Assembly (NCBI RefSeq): GCF_030272615.1 | Contig: NC_081410.1 | Coordinates: 261,070,437-261,134,436, forward strand | Length of the DNA stretch: 64,000 bases | Origin: Cryptomeria japonica | Taxonomy: Eukaryota > Streptophyta > Pinopsida > Cupressales > Cupressaceae | Reading direction: 5' to 3' | In this document: positions 33,125-44,757 of the stretch, in pieces | Numbering within the stretch: the stretch's first letter is position 1 | Layout of the letters: every line of letters begins with the position of its first letter | Program-made: the position numbers and the translations under genes | Notes under the pieces: generated by a model | What the model was told of the DNA's origin: nothing | Seen by the model: the letters and a program-made list of their open reading frames with translations, nothing else | The model's database searches: none

Positions 33125-36100
33125 TCAACCTTGTAACTGGGTGGTTACAATTTGAAAAAGATCTCCCAAAATCAAGTTTATACTGTCCATAAACTTTTTA
33201 CTATCCTTTATTGTTGTCTCTATTCTCTTCACTGTACCAGTGAGATGCTGCAAATGCTCTGCCGGTGTTTTGCTTCCCTGTATTAGTGCCTCAGAAATTT
33301 CCTTCCACAGAGATGCTAGGTAGTCCAATCTTGGACTTAGTTTTGATCTCAAATGTTTTGCCTTACTTATTATTCTTTCTTTCTCTCTTTCCAATTTGAG
33401 TAGTTCTTCCTCAAAATCTGTTATCTTCTCCTCAAAATCTGATAGTGTATCAGGTGAGTTGACAAAAATAGCTGCAAGTTTATTGATCTCATCTTGTACC
33501 TTGCTCATTTTCTTGTCTATATCTACAGTCAAAAAGTTTTTTTTACAGGTATCTTTGTACAAATTTTTGTACTCTTTCAACAAATCACATAATTCTGGTA
33601 GAAGTGTGTCAAAATCTCTATTACACTTCTTTATTTGCTCATCAAAGAATTTCTGTTTTTCAGTTTCTACTTTATCCTTCACTGACTCTTCTTTTATTTT
33701 CTCAATGTTTTCTGAGATATATTTGCACAGTGTATCCAGTTGTCCTAAAGAATCTTTATTGTCTATATTACAATTACCTTCAAAATTGGTATGGAATCAT
33801 CAATTGCTTTGTAAGCTTGTGAGCTGCAGTCGGTTATTTTCTTGATTGAATCTAATAGTACCTCAATCATATTGGTTGATTTGAAGCTTGATGATGAATC
33901 AACAATTTGAGTACCGATGGAAGTAACCAAGCTTGTATTGACCTCTGGTAGGTCTATTTGTGTCTGCATTTCTTTAAGCAATGGTTTTTCACTAGTTGCC
34001 GGTGGTACTGTTTCCTTATGTACCTATTCTTGTTCTGGAGCCTTTTTCTCTATTTGTTCCTCTGTTTGTTGTGTTGTCTCAGTCTGTGTCTGAGTCTCTA
34101 CCTTTTGTTCTTTATTTTCTGTCATTTTCTCTTGTGAGTTATTAGTTTCCTCAGTCATCAGAGGCTCACTAGCCATATCAGTCTTATCTGTTGTATCTTT
34201 GTCTACCACTATGTTGATCTTCTGAGTATCAATATCCATAGTATATAGGACTTTAGGATTAGGATTATTATCCTCTACATCCATACTCTTAGCTGCCAGT
34301 TGATCATCTGTAGTTGTTTTTTTTACCGGTGAAGTATTTAAAGGAGGTGGGGGTAAGTTGTCTCTAACCTTGATACTAGGTGGTCCACCAACTTTTCCTT
34401 TCCCCTTGTCTCTATCTTTCTGATAAACTTTTATGGGTTTGGGGTTCCTGTACTCTTCTTGTTTTTCTTTCTCAACTAGGAATATATCCCATCCATCTTC
34501 AGTTTCTTCAGTCACCTCATTTAGTCTTCCAACCGTTAAAGCAATGTGCCTGTGTGCAGTAGAAAATACTGTCCTGTTGGCTTGAGCAATTAGGTCATCA
34601 ATTTCTTGGGGAGAGTTTACCGGATATACAACAAATATCTTTTCAATCTTTATTTTCTTATCCAGTTCTATCACTTCTTGTCTTCTTGCTTCTAGTCTTT
34701 TGAATAGTTCATCTGGAACTTCATTGACTACTTCCATTAAAAACTTCTTATACATATCCTTGTGTAATATAACACTATTTTCAACTTGCTCTTTTTCATC
34801 AGCTGTTAGAGTGCCATATATTTTCTCTATGTTCTTCAATTTACCTTCTTTTGTGATTTCATTTAGTAGTATATCAAGAGGTGCCAAGTCTTTGTTTGTC
34901 CTCTTCTTCTTCTTGGGTGTCAGTTTCTTCTTTGGTGTGGCCTTTCTTATCGGAGATCTCATTGCTTGTTGCTTTTGCCTTGTCCTCTTGGGTGAGGGTG
35001 TGGTTGCCGGTGAGGGATCTCTTTTTCTTACAACTCTTTTGAAAGTTGCAGGCATGTCACTTCCTGAAGAAGTACCTACCGGTGATAGGTGAGTTTTAGG
35101 TTGTGGAGCTGCTAACTCATCCTCTGTTATACTCGTTTTCTTCAATACATCTTCTTTGATGGCTTTTGCTTGTCTGGAACCTTTCCTTACAACTGCCTCA
35201 ACCTTTTTCACTCTCTTCTTAGATTGTATTTGACTTTCTATGGTTTCAACACTACCAAATACTTCTTTAGGTTCTCTAGGGGCTTCCAGAAGTGCTTTAG
35301 CATATGTTTCAACTATGTGATCATCTGTTTCATAGCCCATCTCGGTTACCCAAACTGTCCTTGGGATGACCGCTTCCATCCAGATTTCATCTTTCTTGAT
35401 TACAAAGCATATTTCATCTTTGTATTTGTCTACAATCTTCTGTGATAGCCTTATTCTTTTCTTCATTTTGGTCTTTAATGCTTGAAAAAAGTCATGAATA
35501 CTGTTTTCCTTGTTCTCACCCATATTATTGAATAGTTCTGTTAATTGTTTGCCTACCGGTATATCATATCCAAGTTCTTTGTAACCTATACCGGGAACCT
35601 ATTTTGTTATGTGTAGCATCAGACATACTAACAAATTTCCAAACCCGAAAGTTCCTTTCTTGTCCTTCTTGATCTTTCCAAGGTTGTTAATTAATTCATC
35701 TTTTAACCATTCACATATATCAATTTTTGCATTGTCTATGACCATGTCATAAGCACTCTTAATGCATAAGCTTGAAACTGAATTAAGTCTATTTGCATGA
35801 GTAGCTTGATATCCTAATATCATGCTGATGAATCTCACATTGATATTTGTTGCATCAGTAACTCTTAGGGACGTCTTGTCGAATGTTGCACCAGTTAGGT
35901 TTATAACTAGGTCATTGGAAACCTTCTTGGTTTTATCTGGTCTTTTACCGGTGGCCAGTAACCCTGTGATAGCTTTCACAACTTCCTTGGTGATCTCGTG
36001 GATTGCATCTAACCAGAAAAACTCTCCATGTACCCTGCTCAAGACTATCCTAATCACATCCTTGGGAAATTCAAGAATTCTAAGGATCTCTGTAAATCCT

Positions 36101-36387
36101 AGGGTCTCAATGATCTTGTATTCATCTTTTACATTTCCGGTATTATCACATATCATGGTTTTATACATGGTTTTAATTTCCCCATCTCCTAATTCCTCAA
36201 TGTTGCAGTGGATGTACATTCTGGGGTCTTCAGCATAAACAACTCCCTTAGGAATTTGAGAAAAAGCACCTAAGGTATCATCCTTCTTTGCTATCTCGAG
36301 AACTAATTGAAATACGGGCCTAGGTCTTTTTATTACTTCAACAACAGTAGGGTTTGCTATATATTCAATTGCAGAGGTGGATGCCAT
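33125..36387 (-). pseudogene. Unknown long ORF (about 1,090 codons) of the 6.6-kb element
   Basis: Starting MASTSAIEY at 36,387, one frame runs to 33,763, broken by TAG at 35,599-35,601 and at 34,024-34,026. It then shifts frame into 33,125-33,682. The N-terminal 260 residues are a globular-looking domain with CNIEELG, IRIVLSRVHGEFFWLD and HEITKEVVKAITGLLATG. The middle (34,024-35,523) is Lys-rich with SPKRTRQKQQ and KKKLTPKKKKRTNK, possible nuclear localisation or nucleic-acid-binding patches, and ends in a Thr/Gln/Glu-rich tail. The last part has heptad-like spacing suggesting coiled coil. No polymerase motif was found. The N-terminal domain is clearly related to the ORF at 63,460 in the right-hand element. 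A distant link to plant transposon-associated domains is possible, but I cannot support one. Confidence 0.7.
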
Positions 36388-36977
36388 GATTAAATACCTT
36401 TTACTGCCTTGGATGGATGATTTCTTGGAGTGTTCTTGCTTCTTTCTTGAAATGCCTTAGCTCGGAATCTTCACGCTCTTCAAAAATTTGAAATCTCGAT
36501 GAAATGAAATGGAGCCAAAACCTTAATTTTATAGTGTCTTTTTGCCATCTACCATATTAATTGCATGTCAGTTAAGTATTCACTTAACATTGTTTGCCGG
36601 TAATAAGTAATTTCCAACTTTTTATCTCTAACCGAGGGAATAATAGCACATGTATCAATAGATTGCAAAAACCCTCAAGGAAATTTTCTGCAATTGGATG
36701 AAGAACTCCCTGCTGGTGGAGCACTGCCCTATCCTTCCGGTGAAGCATCACTCTGTTCTACCAGTGAAGTATTGGTTTGTTCTACCGGTGGAGGAGTATT
36801 CCCAATACTTAGATCAACTTTTCTAATCCATTGTTTTGAGAATTCTTGCTTAACCTCTTCAACTTTTTCTTTACCTTTCAAGCTAGAACTTTTGTTGTCT
36901 ACCAGTGTTCCTTTACTTCTACAAAATTTAGCAATACACCCAATCTTGTTACATGCATAACAAGTTACATTATTCTT

Positions 36978-37846
36978 CTAAATAGCTTTCCCATAACCTA
37001 TGCCGGTTTGTGTTCTGCACTGATTAGATAAATATCCAAATCTTCCACAAACATAACATCTCACATTCATTATGTAGTTTTCAGAATTGTGACCTACTTT
37101 GTTGCATTTAGAACATTGACCGATGGGTGTGTTGATATTTTGATAATTTCTAGATCTACATTCATTTTCTCTATGACCATACTTATTACAGTTAAAGCAT
37201 TTACCATTGAATTTATAGGCATTAGGTTGTCTTACTGGTTTGCTGTGATCCTGAGTATTTGCAGTACCGGAGCTTTCACCAATTTCAAAGCCAATTCCAG
37301 AAGTGTCACCTTTAGGTTTTTGATTTTTCAGCAAGGTGCCAAGTTCCTCTGAGCTTTTCTTGAATTTTCTTTGTGTTGATTTGCAGTTTCTAGTTCTCTT
37401 TCTAAGACTTCTTTTTGTCTCATCAATTCATTTGAGTCATTTTGAGTATGCATCAGATCTGTCTTCAACATGTCATTTTCATAGCTAAGTCTTGTGTTCT
37501 CATTTGTTGCATCACTTAGTCTTTTGGTTAATTCTTCTTCATTCTTCTTCCTATCCTCAATCTCTATGCAAAATCTCATAGTCATATCCAGCATTTCATT
37601 TTTTGTTGTCATGATCTCTTGTTTCAACTTGCTTGTCATATCATTAAGTGATTCCTTTTCATCATTCTCATTTTGCAATTTTTCACAAAGTTCTCTTCTC
37701 TTATTTCTTGCAATAGTAAAATTTTCTTGAAGTACCTGAATGATGTCCTGAGCTGCTCTTAAATCATCTTCTAGTTTGATATTTTTCAATTTTTCTGCGT
37801 CATAGTCTGTAAGAGATCCTTCAAGTTGCTTCATTAGATTTTCCAT
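36978..37846 (-). pseudogene. Gag-like protein of the 6.6-kb element (coiled coil plus CCHC knuckles)
   Basis: The start is likely the ATG at 37,846 (MENLMKQLEGS), about 60 bp after the primer site. Residues to about 37,370 are almost wholly heptad-rich coiled coil (KLKNIKLEDDLRAAQDII and following). After a frameshift near 37,330-37,380 the frame 36,978-37,334 encodes three knuckles: CFNCNKYGHRENEC (complete), CSKCNKVGHNSENY (last Cys lost) and CYVCGRFGYLSNQC (His to Tyr). This would package element RNA. The layout matches the gag of the right-hand element (61,733-63,011). Confidence 0.8.
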
Positions 37847-37904
37847 CTTTACCGGTGTCAAGATCTTCCTCAAGCTGTTAGGCTTTTGAAAAATAGAGGA
37901 CCAA

Positions 37905-37916
37905 GCTCTGATACCA
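37905..37916 (-). other. Primer binding site, initiator tRNA-Met type (6.6-kb element)
   Basis: TGGTATCAGAGC on the minus strand, 2 nt inside the 5' LTR. This is the standard plant tRNA-Met primer site. Confidence 0.95.
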
Positions 37917-37918
37917 AT

Positions 37919-38720
37919 TGTTAGGGATCCCACAGATACTGAGAAGGGGGGGGGGGTGAATCAATATCTGACTAGTTAATGGAATTTCTTAACTTAAAAT
38001 ATGCTAGAAACATAATATAATAGTGTACCGGTATGCAAGAAATAATGCAATAAACAGAATCAAGAACATCCACATGAAAAGCACACCATAACACAAGATT
38101 TTAACGAGGAAACCAAGTGTGGGAAAAACCTCGGTGGGATTTGTGACCCACAATATTCACTCGCTGACCAATAAGAGAATATTACTTACAATAGGGGCCT
38201 GCACATGCAGGAAGGCCAACTGCCTAGATCTCACTACTCAATGGGAAGTCTCATTGACTTACAATAAGGATTATACAAATCCAATATCTTGTACTGCTTT
38301 ACAATAGCATCTTCCATGCCCGATTCAGTACCGGTTCCTGCTCTGTTCTTTACATATATCCCTTGACCTATATTTCTCACAATAGGTCTGCCTAATATTT
38401 TCCTATAAATCTTCTACATATCATCCCAAATGTCTACAATGATCTCTTTTATATATAAGAGTCATTTTACAATTTTCCAAGTCGGCTTACATATTTTTAC
38501 AATAATAAACAAAATATAGTATAACAAAATCCTGTCGGCCTCTGTGCCGGTATACTTCCTTTCTTCTGTGCCAGTGCTGGTGTCCTAAATGTCGGTGTAG
38601 ACTGTGATCTGTTGATGCCGGTATAATGCTTTTGCCGGTGCCATAGGATTGCAAGGTTTCCATCAATGACAAAACCTTCAATCACATACAATGTCTCATT
38701 GGAGTGTGCATATGCCAACA
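37919..38720 (-). repeat. 5' LTR of the 6.6-kb element
   Basis: 802 bp, paired with 32,120-32,920. TATA box at 38,447-38,457. The left end carries a G-run (about 37,946-37,957) that differs in length from the other copy. Confidence 0.95.
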
Positions 38721-38725
38721 GGCAA

Positions 38726-40583
38726 AACTCAAACCAAGAGATTAGTTGATTATTATCAATAATGTCTTTAAAGCAACAAATACCATTAAGAGCTTGTCTT
38801 CTAGCAAAGTAGCCCTGGATGATGGCAAGAGGTTTACCTTTGTGGAACAAGTTTCACTAGATAGATCTCTTACCACATATTGTATTTACTACTGAGGATC
38901 TTATTGTTATAAATGTGGTGTCTAACATGATCCCAAGCCTTCCATATTTCTCTTAAGACATTGGATCCTGCCAGGGATATAGGGAAACTACCAAATTGAG
39001 ATCACTAAAGGGGAGCTTCTTTTAGGTCTTGGCTTGTTTGGGGACTGCAAGCCTTATATTATTCTTGATAAGCACCTTCTAAGGTTCATCACCATCCAAC
39101 TCATGGAAAATACATTTGGAAGTAATGAAAATTCCCTAAAGTTTGAGATCCTCCAGTCCTAAGTTCCCTCTCACCATCTTACCAAGACAACACCAACTCC
39201 ATTTAATCGAGTGCTTTTTCCTATTGCCTTTATCATCTGACCAAAGGAAGTTTTTGACAGCTTTCTAGATCTCGTTAGTGTGGTAGTTATTGAACATCCA
39301 GAATGAAGCATAGTACAAATTGTAAGAAGAGAGGATCTTTTGGCAAACCCTAATTCTACCAACAAGCGATGGATACTACTTGTTTCACTTCTCTAACTTA
39401 CTTTCAATCTTACCTTTGATCTAGAGCCACATGTCCTTCAAATATGGGTTGATAGAGAAGGGGATGCCTATATATCTAACTTGCTTGGATGGGCCTTCGA
39501 TTGAAAAATATGTTTACTAAGCCATGTGGGGGGTCTCATACCAACCAAGAAGGGTGGATTTAGATTATGAAATCTTAGCCCCTGTTGCTTCACATAACAA
39601 TTTGAAGTTAAACATTAATGAGTCCATATTGCCCTCTTCAAGTTCCAAAAATAGGGCAGTATCATCTACAAATTGTATGTTGATTAGGAATTCTCTATTA
39701 GATAGAGAGATTCCTTTAACTCTAGGAGAGAGGGTAGAATCCCAAAGGATATAAAATAATGCATTAGAGGCAATAACAAATAGAGCAGGGGTAAGAGGAC
39801 ATTCTTGTTGGATGGAGCTCCCCAATTGAATGGGTTATGTGTGGGAACCATTGACCTCAATCTGAGCAGATGCATCCTTAAGCAACACCTTAACCATTTG
39901 ACATATAATTATTTAGGAAAACCAAAGGCCTCCAACATCATAATGAGGAAGCCCCATTCAACCATGTCATAAACCTTTTCAAAATCTATAAGAAACATAG
40001 CAAGATTTTGATTGGTTGCATTGGCTCAATTCATAGCTTCCCAACTTGTGATAAGGTTTTGAAGGATGTATCTTCCCTTGATAAAACCTATCTGAGTGTT
40101 ACTTACAAAATTAGGAAGGATGTCCACCAACCTAAGAGCAATGATATTTGCAATAATTTTGTAAGAAACATTTAGTAATGTAATTGGCCTCCAATTTTTT
40201 ATTAAGGATCTATTCCCATATTTGGGCAGAAGTTTAATCACTCCTTTGTTGATTTCATTCCCTAAGGAGCCTCTGGCCAATGCCTCCTCATATAGCTCAA
40301 GCAAGTCTAGACTAATCCAGTCTATTTCACTTTTGTAAAACTTAATAGGTAGCCCATGTAGGCAAGGGGCCTTATCATTATTTAGGGCTTTGATAGCCTT
40401 GCATATTTCTTCCACCAAGATAGGCTTCCTAAGAGAGTTATCTTCTCCCCGTGAGATCTTGTTTGGGATGAGGTCCCTACACTTGTCCCTAGCCAAGAGA
40501 CAGGTTGCAGAGTTACCTTCCGAGGAGAATAACCTTTTGTAGAATTGACAAAAGTCAAGTTTAATATCCTCATTGTCTACCAT
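38726..40583 (-). pseudogene. LINE-C ORF2 reverse transcriptase
   Basis: The frame 40,026-40,583 contains KNWRPITLLNVSYKIIANIIALRL and QIGFIKGRYI, core RT motifs. The catalytic box FVDDTALFLE is in 39,565-39,825, so the Asp pair is preserved. Below that, thumb and C-terminal parts are spread over several frames to the insertion point at 38,725. Many stops are present. Confidence 0.86.
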
Positions 40584-41084
40584 TACTCTGCCTTCTTTCT
40601 ATATATTGTCTATCCTTTCTTTATTTTCCTTCTTCCTTATTAGATTAAATAAAAAATTAGAACCTTTATCACCATGTTGCAACCAATTAATTATAGATTT
40701 GATTTTGATTCCTTATATTTTTTAGTGTTGTAACTCTCTCAACAAATCTCTGGTATGAGAGAGATTGTGAAATTTTTTTGGATCATTGGGCCTATGTTGA
40801 ATCTATGCTTCCACTACCTATAGATTGTCCACTAACTCCATCTCAAGCCTCCTCCCATCCTTGGCTTTCTTCCTGCATACTGTCTACAAGAGAGTCTTCT
40901 AACACTCAACATTCCTATTCCAATTATCAATAGCAGAAATGGTGTGGTTGTCCCACTTATTAATTTGTCTAACCAAATAGATAGCAGTCCTAACATCCTA
41001 ATCATATAAAAGACTGGTGCTGAGGGAAAATTTTCCCTCCCTCATTGGGGATGGGGCAAGAATACCTTTTAGACAATCTAAGTA

Positions 41085-41656
41085 ATGGCTAGGTGATGAT
41101 CAGATAGGGTAAATGGACAAACTTTCACAATAGTACCATCTTCTTGTTGCTATAATGAGGTAAAGTCCTTATTCACATAGAATTTGTCCAACCTACAATA
41201 TATGTTTCTCCTCCCTTGTTGAAAATTGAACCATGTATACCATATACTTTTAACCTCCTTCTTCAGCCCTTCAAGAGGGTCAAATAGTTTGAGATTAGTC
41301 TGCATCCTTACCCAGTGCACTCTTTCTCCACTTTTCCATTTTGGGATCAATCCACCTAGCTTGTCCTCTAGATGTTCTACCATATTGAAATATTCCCCAA
41401 TGATCTAGAGTACATTAGGGAGAGTACACAACCATTTCCATAAATCAATCCTTTCCTTGTAATCATTGGAAGAATAAAGAGAGCACATACCAACTTTAGT
41501 ATCATGGATATTAAGGATGATCCACATTGCTTTGTTACAAGGGGAGTTACCACCATTAGGAATATTCTTTCCCCATCTACAATTGACTAAGATAGCAGAG
41601 TCCCCTTTACCCTTTTCATGATTGGTAGTGTTGCCCCCTACTTTTTTCTTTTTCAA
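41085..41656 (-). pseudogene. LINE-C ORF2 endonuclease, partial
   Basis: Recognisable pieces are CSLYSSNDYKERIDLWKWL, a damaged GDFN motif (GEYFNMVEHLEDKLGG near 41,370), WFNFQQGRRNIYCRLDKFYVN, and the closing SDHHL at about 41,090-41,105. The first endonuclease motifs (N-terminal SWN and QETK) were not found, so the 5' part is either decayed or missing. Confidence 0.78.
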
Positions 41657-42184
41657 AATTTCCTATCCATATTAATAGAAAGTCCTTCCTTCCTTATCGC
41701 TCTTGCCTTATTGGAGAAGTCCTAGCATGTCAGAACTATGTCTGAAATTCCCAAGTTCCTCTTTCACCCGATATCGTGATAGAAAGAAAGGTTAATGTTT
41801 GTTGGGTGATGACCAATAAAGCCCACAATTCTCACTTCTTATTCATTCTCGATACCCGATGCTCCCCCATGGACTGATATCGGGGTATCGAAGGTTCTCA
41901 AGTTCTCTTTATGTAAATCTCTAAATCAACTCACTGCCAGGCACAATTTCCAAAAAGTAAATCAAAGGATATTTGTGAAGTACCATCATTAATGATAGAT
42001 TAAAGAGTGAAACTCATGCAAAGGTGGTAGTGTGAGTTATTTTTCTAAATATCATTACTTTTTTGCAAACAGAATTAAATGCACCACCCTTGAAGACTCA
42101 CTAAAGTAACACACACCATCATGAGCTCCCTTTGTCAAAATGGTTTTGCCTCATGATAACCAACTGTGATTTGATAACCCAGAT

Positions 42185-42421
42185 TTGAATTGGCCAAAAA
42201 ACCAGCAAGGGAATATCGTCCAAGGGTTGCATGCTCTTGCATGGAAACAACAAATTGATTTTATCGGATATAGAAAAATGGTTACCTTATTAAGGAAAAT
42301 TTATGAGCAAGTCAAAAATCATGAACAACATCTAGAAGGAGAAATAGCTGCTAGAAGACATCTTGGTGTTTTGCTTTCAAGACAACAAAGAAAATGGTAC
42401 TTAAAGGGAAAGGTCCCATGA
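42185..42421 (+). CDS. Short open frame resembling the Tat leader ORF
   Basis: This is a 78-codon open frame that enters through TTG and has no clear ATG start. It contains GLHALAWK, DFIGYRKMV and EGEIAARRHL, and compares with the leader ORF at 9,054-9,266 (GLDNLAWK, EIAAELLR). After the stop the next open part (MIQLDVEHMHDDILF) is in the same neighbourhood. I do not recognise a domain. It may be a piece of another Tat-type element on the plus strand. Confidence 0.35.
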   Translation: MNWPKNQQGNIVQGLHALAWKQQIDFIGYRKMVTLLRKIYEQVKNHEQHLEGEIAARRHLGVLLSRQQRKWYLKGKVP

Positions 42422-43339
42422 TACAACTAGATGTTGAACACATGCATGATGACATTCTTTTCAACCTGACCGACCTTGCTCAGGAGCTTATAGAAGATGA
42501 AGATGAATTTTCAGGAGCCTCTGGGTACTTATAGAAGAGGAGACGAAGGCAAAGATGATCGACAATCAAATTGCCGGTCGGAATCTAGTGCCTAACAAAC
42601 AAGAAGTGTGAAGTTGACAGTTGTTTATAATATGAGTTTAGTGTTAGTTCTGGTAATTTTTGTTTTTATCGAAAATCATGTTTAAAAAGGTTATTTTCAA
42701 GATCGTTACTCTGGAACAAACTGTTTTCTTGAAAACAGAAAAGGGGTTTTAGATATAAAAGGGGTAGATAGTAGATGAAAATGGGGGGGAAATTTTGGAA
42801 AAGTAGACTTTGTGTTGTTTTTTGAATGACAAGTAGATTATGTTGTTTATCTCTGAATATGGAAATTTTGAAGAAACTTATCTATATGATTAGACTTTGT
42901 GCTATAGTAGATAAGTTTTGCGTTCTTCTTATGTGGATGCTTCCTGTTAAAGTTTTCATATGGGGTTATTTTAAGGCTTGTTTCCCCTTATTCGTTCATT
43001 GTTGTATAATGTTCATGTTTGCATAAGTACTATATGATAATGGTTAGTTGATAATTATTTGGAGGGATTCTTTCATTATCTTTATGGTTTGTTACCTGAC
43101 CTATAGAACTTTCTCGTTAAAATCTCATGTTCCTACTTTTTACTTAAAAACACACCCCGAAAAACCCCAAATTTATATCATAAGAGGGAGCCGTACCTCT
43201 AAAACTCAGAGGAAAGTTACAGAAAAACTTCTGCAACTATTGATTAATGGTTTGTTCCCTAGTCTGAGGCTAGGAGTCATATTGTTATTGATGCACACTA
43301 AAAGGACACAAGGCACAAAAGACATAGTTCAAATGTTAG
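42422..43339. other. Intergenic sequence, no gene seen
   Basis: Open frames here (for example 42,826-43,026 and 43,048-43,347) have no recognisable motif and a composition typical of chance. Confidence 0.45.
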
Positions 43340-44743
43340 CAGATTAGTCACAACCAAAACCAAATACAAATGAACCTAAAAACCTTAACATGCACATCAA
43401 GAGAGATATAAAGCACACAATAAGAAGCATACATAACGAAAAAGGGAAAGAAAACCCCCCAAAATGCTCCCCAAAATGCTCATAGATGTTCGTCCCTTAT
43501 TCCTCTCCTCTCCAAGTCCCACATGAGTGTAGTTCTTAGCTTTTTGCACTATTCATGGATGCCATATGAAGATTCAAGATGGTTGTGGAAATGGAAACAA
43601 ATGCTTATGCAATTGTGAATGATTTACTATGAGAAAGCACCTAATTAGTCTATGTAAACATTAGTATAATAACAATGAAAATGCTTCTAAATGCTCTTTT
43701 TAAAATGACTATAAGTTTGATGCACAAAGACTTCTGATCCTGGAAATGAAGAATAAGAGCTTTATTTATAGGGGAAATAGGGCAATGGATGGTCAAGATT
43801 GAGTAATCTTAACAAGGGCTAGGATTGATGGGTTTATGATCCATGTGATGTCTTTCAACCCAATCCCATGATGACAAATGTCAACATGAGATGGCTTGAG
43901 AGGAGAGGGAAGAAGCATTAAGTTCTTGAGATGACATGAAGGTTACCTTGGGAGGGTTTGGTTAGGCTTGAGTTAGTGAATAAAGATTTTATCCAATGAA
44001 TAATGCCTTTATCCAATGGGCAAACTCTTGTACAAGAGTTAGTGGGGATAACCATGGTCAAAGCAATAAATTCTTGAAGAGACCCATGAGTTAAATGAGG
44101 GTTGAGTTAGAGGGAAAGCCTCTAACCATGGGTGAGTTGATTTTAACCATTACCGGTTATGTAAGAGCCATAAATGGTTTGGAAGACTTCGGGGGTTAAC
44201 TTGTTGGAGAATAAAAGCCTTTAATGCATTTCAAAAACTTTGGAGGCTTTGAGAAGTGACTTCTCTTTGCGTAGGAATGTGACAATAATTAGGGAGGGGG
44301 ATTAGGCTAATTTGGAATGGATTAGAAGAATCTAGAAGGGGTTTAGGAGGCAAGTGGGTTTGGTGGGTGAGAGAAAATAGGATTTTAATTAAAATAAAAT
44401 TCATTTATTTCAACTAAAATTGTGCAACTTGCATTTGCAGGAGAATGCAAGTTGGGGGGGGGGGGGGGCGAGGGAGTTTAGAGATTTCAATAAATATTTT
44501 TTTATTTATTTAAATGAGGAAAGGGGTTAAATTAAACAAACATGCTTTATTCATTTAATTAATTATTCGAGTATGGTTTAATGAATTAATTTAAATAAAT
44601 TGAATAATTTATTTAATTAATAGGAGAAGAGGTTCAAGATGAATTAATTAAATATTGATTTAATTAATTATTGATTGATGGTTAAATAATCGAATAAATA
44701 CTAAATATTCATTTAATTAAGTGGACAAATTTATGTGTCTACA
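43340..44743 (-). repeat. 3' LTR of Tat element 2
   Basis: The LTR starts TGTAGACACATAAATTTG at 44,743 on the minus strand, next to a polypurine tract. The first part is AT-rich like the LTR of element 1. A TATA box (CCTATAAATA) is at 43,763-43,772. The far end was not located; by analogy with element 1 (265 bp after its TATA box) it should lie between about 43,300 and 43,500. A run of about 15 Gs lies at 44,454-44,469. Confidence 0.7.
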
Positions 44744-44757
44744 TTTGTCCCTCTTTG
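44744..44757 (-). other. Polypurine tract of Tat element 2
   Basis: The minus strand reads CAAAGAGGGACAAA directly before the 3' LTR start. This places the whole stretch 44,758-50,800, including the antisense PMD ORF, inside the element. Confidence 0.75.

Larger units (their letters stand above)
32120..38720 (-). mobile_element. Complete 6.6-kb LTR retrotransposon lacking visible pol (non-autonomous)
   Basis: LTRs at 32,120-32,920 and 37,919-38,720 are flanked by a perfect 5-bp target-site duplication GGCAA (32,115-32,119 and 38,721-38,725). Minus-strand order: 5' LTR (right), Met-type primer site, gag with coiled coil and CCHC knuckles, unknown long ORF, polypurine tract, 3' LTR (left). There is no protease, integrase, RT or RNase H motif in any frame I read, so it would need enzymes from another element. 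By eye the LTRs differ at about 45-50 of 800 positions (about 94% identity), mostly transitions. The Met primer site is common in Ty1/copia elements, which suggests but does not prove a copia partner. Confidence 0.92.
30840..42050 (-). mobile_element. LINE-C, L1-type LINE split by a 6.6-kb LTR element
   Basis: Endonuclease (41,085-41,656), RT (39,565-40,583) and C-terminal parts (38,726-38,850, then 31,126-32,119) lie in order on the minus strand. They are interrupted between 32,119 and 38,721 by a complete LTR element with GGCAA on both sides. A T-run at 30,840-30,847 may be the tail. ATCATTAC occurs before it (30,832-30,839) and at 42,051-42,058, a possible 8-bp target-site duplication that would set the 5' end. 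These outer limits are weak because the sequence is AT-rich. No RNase H domain was recognised in this LINE. Confidence 0.8.

Noticed and set aside
33396-33845. 149-codon plus-strand ORF
   Set aside because: Shadow of the coiled-coil-coding minus strand; Ser/Phe/Leu-rich composition typical of antisense reading.
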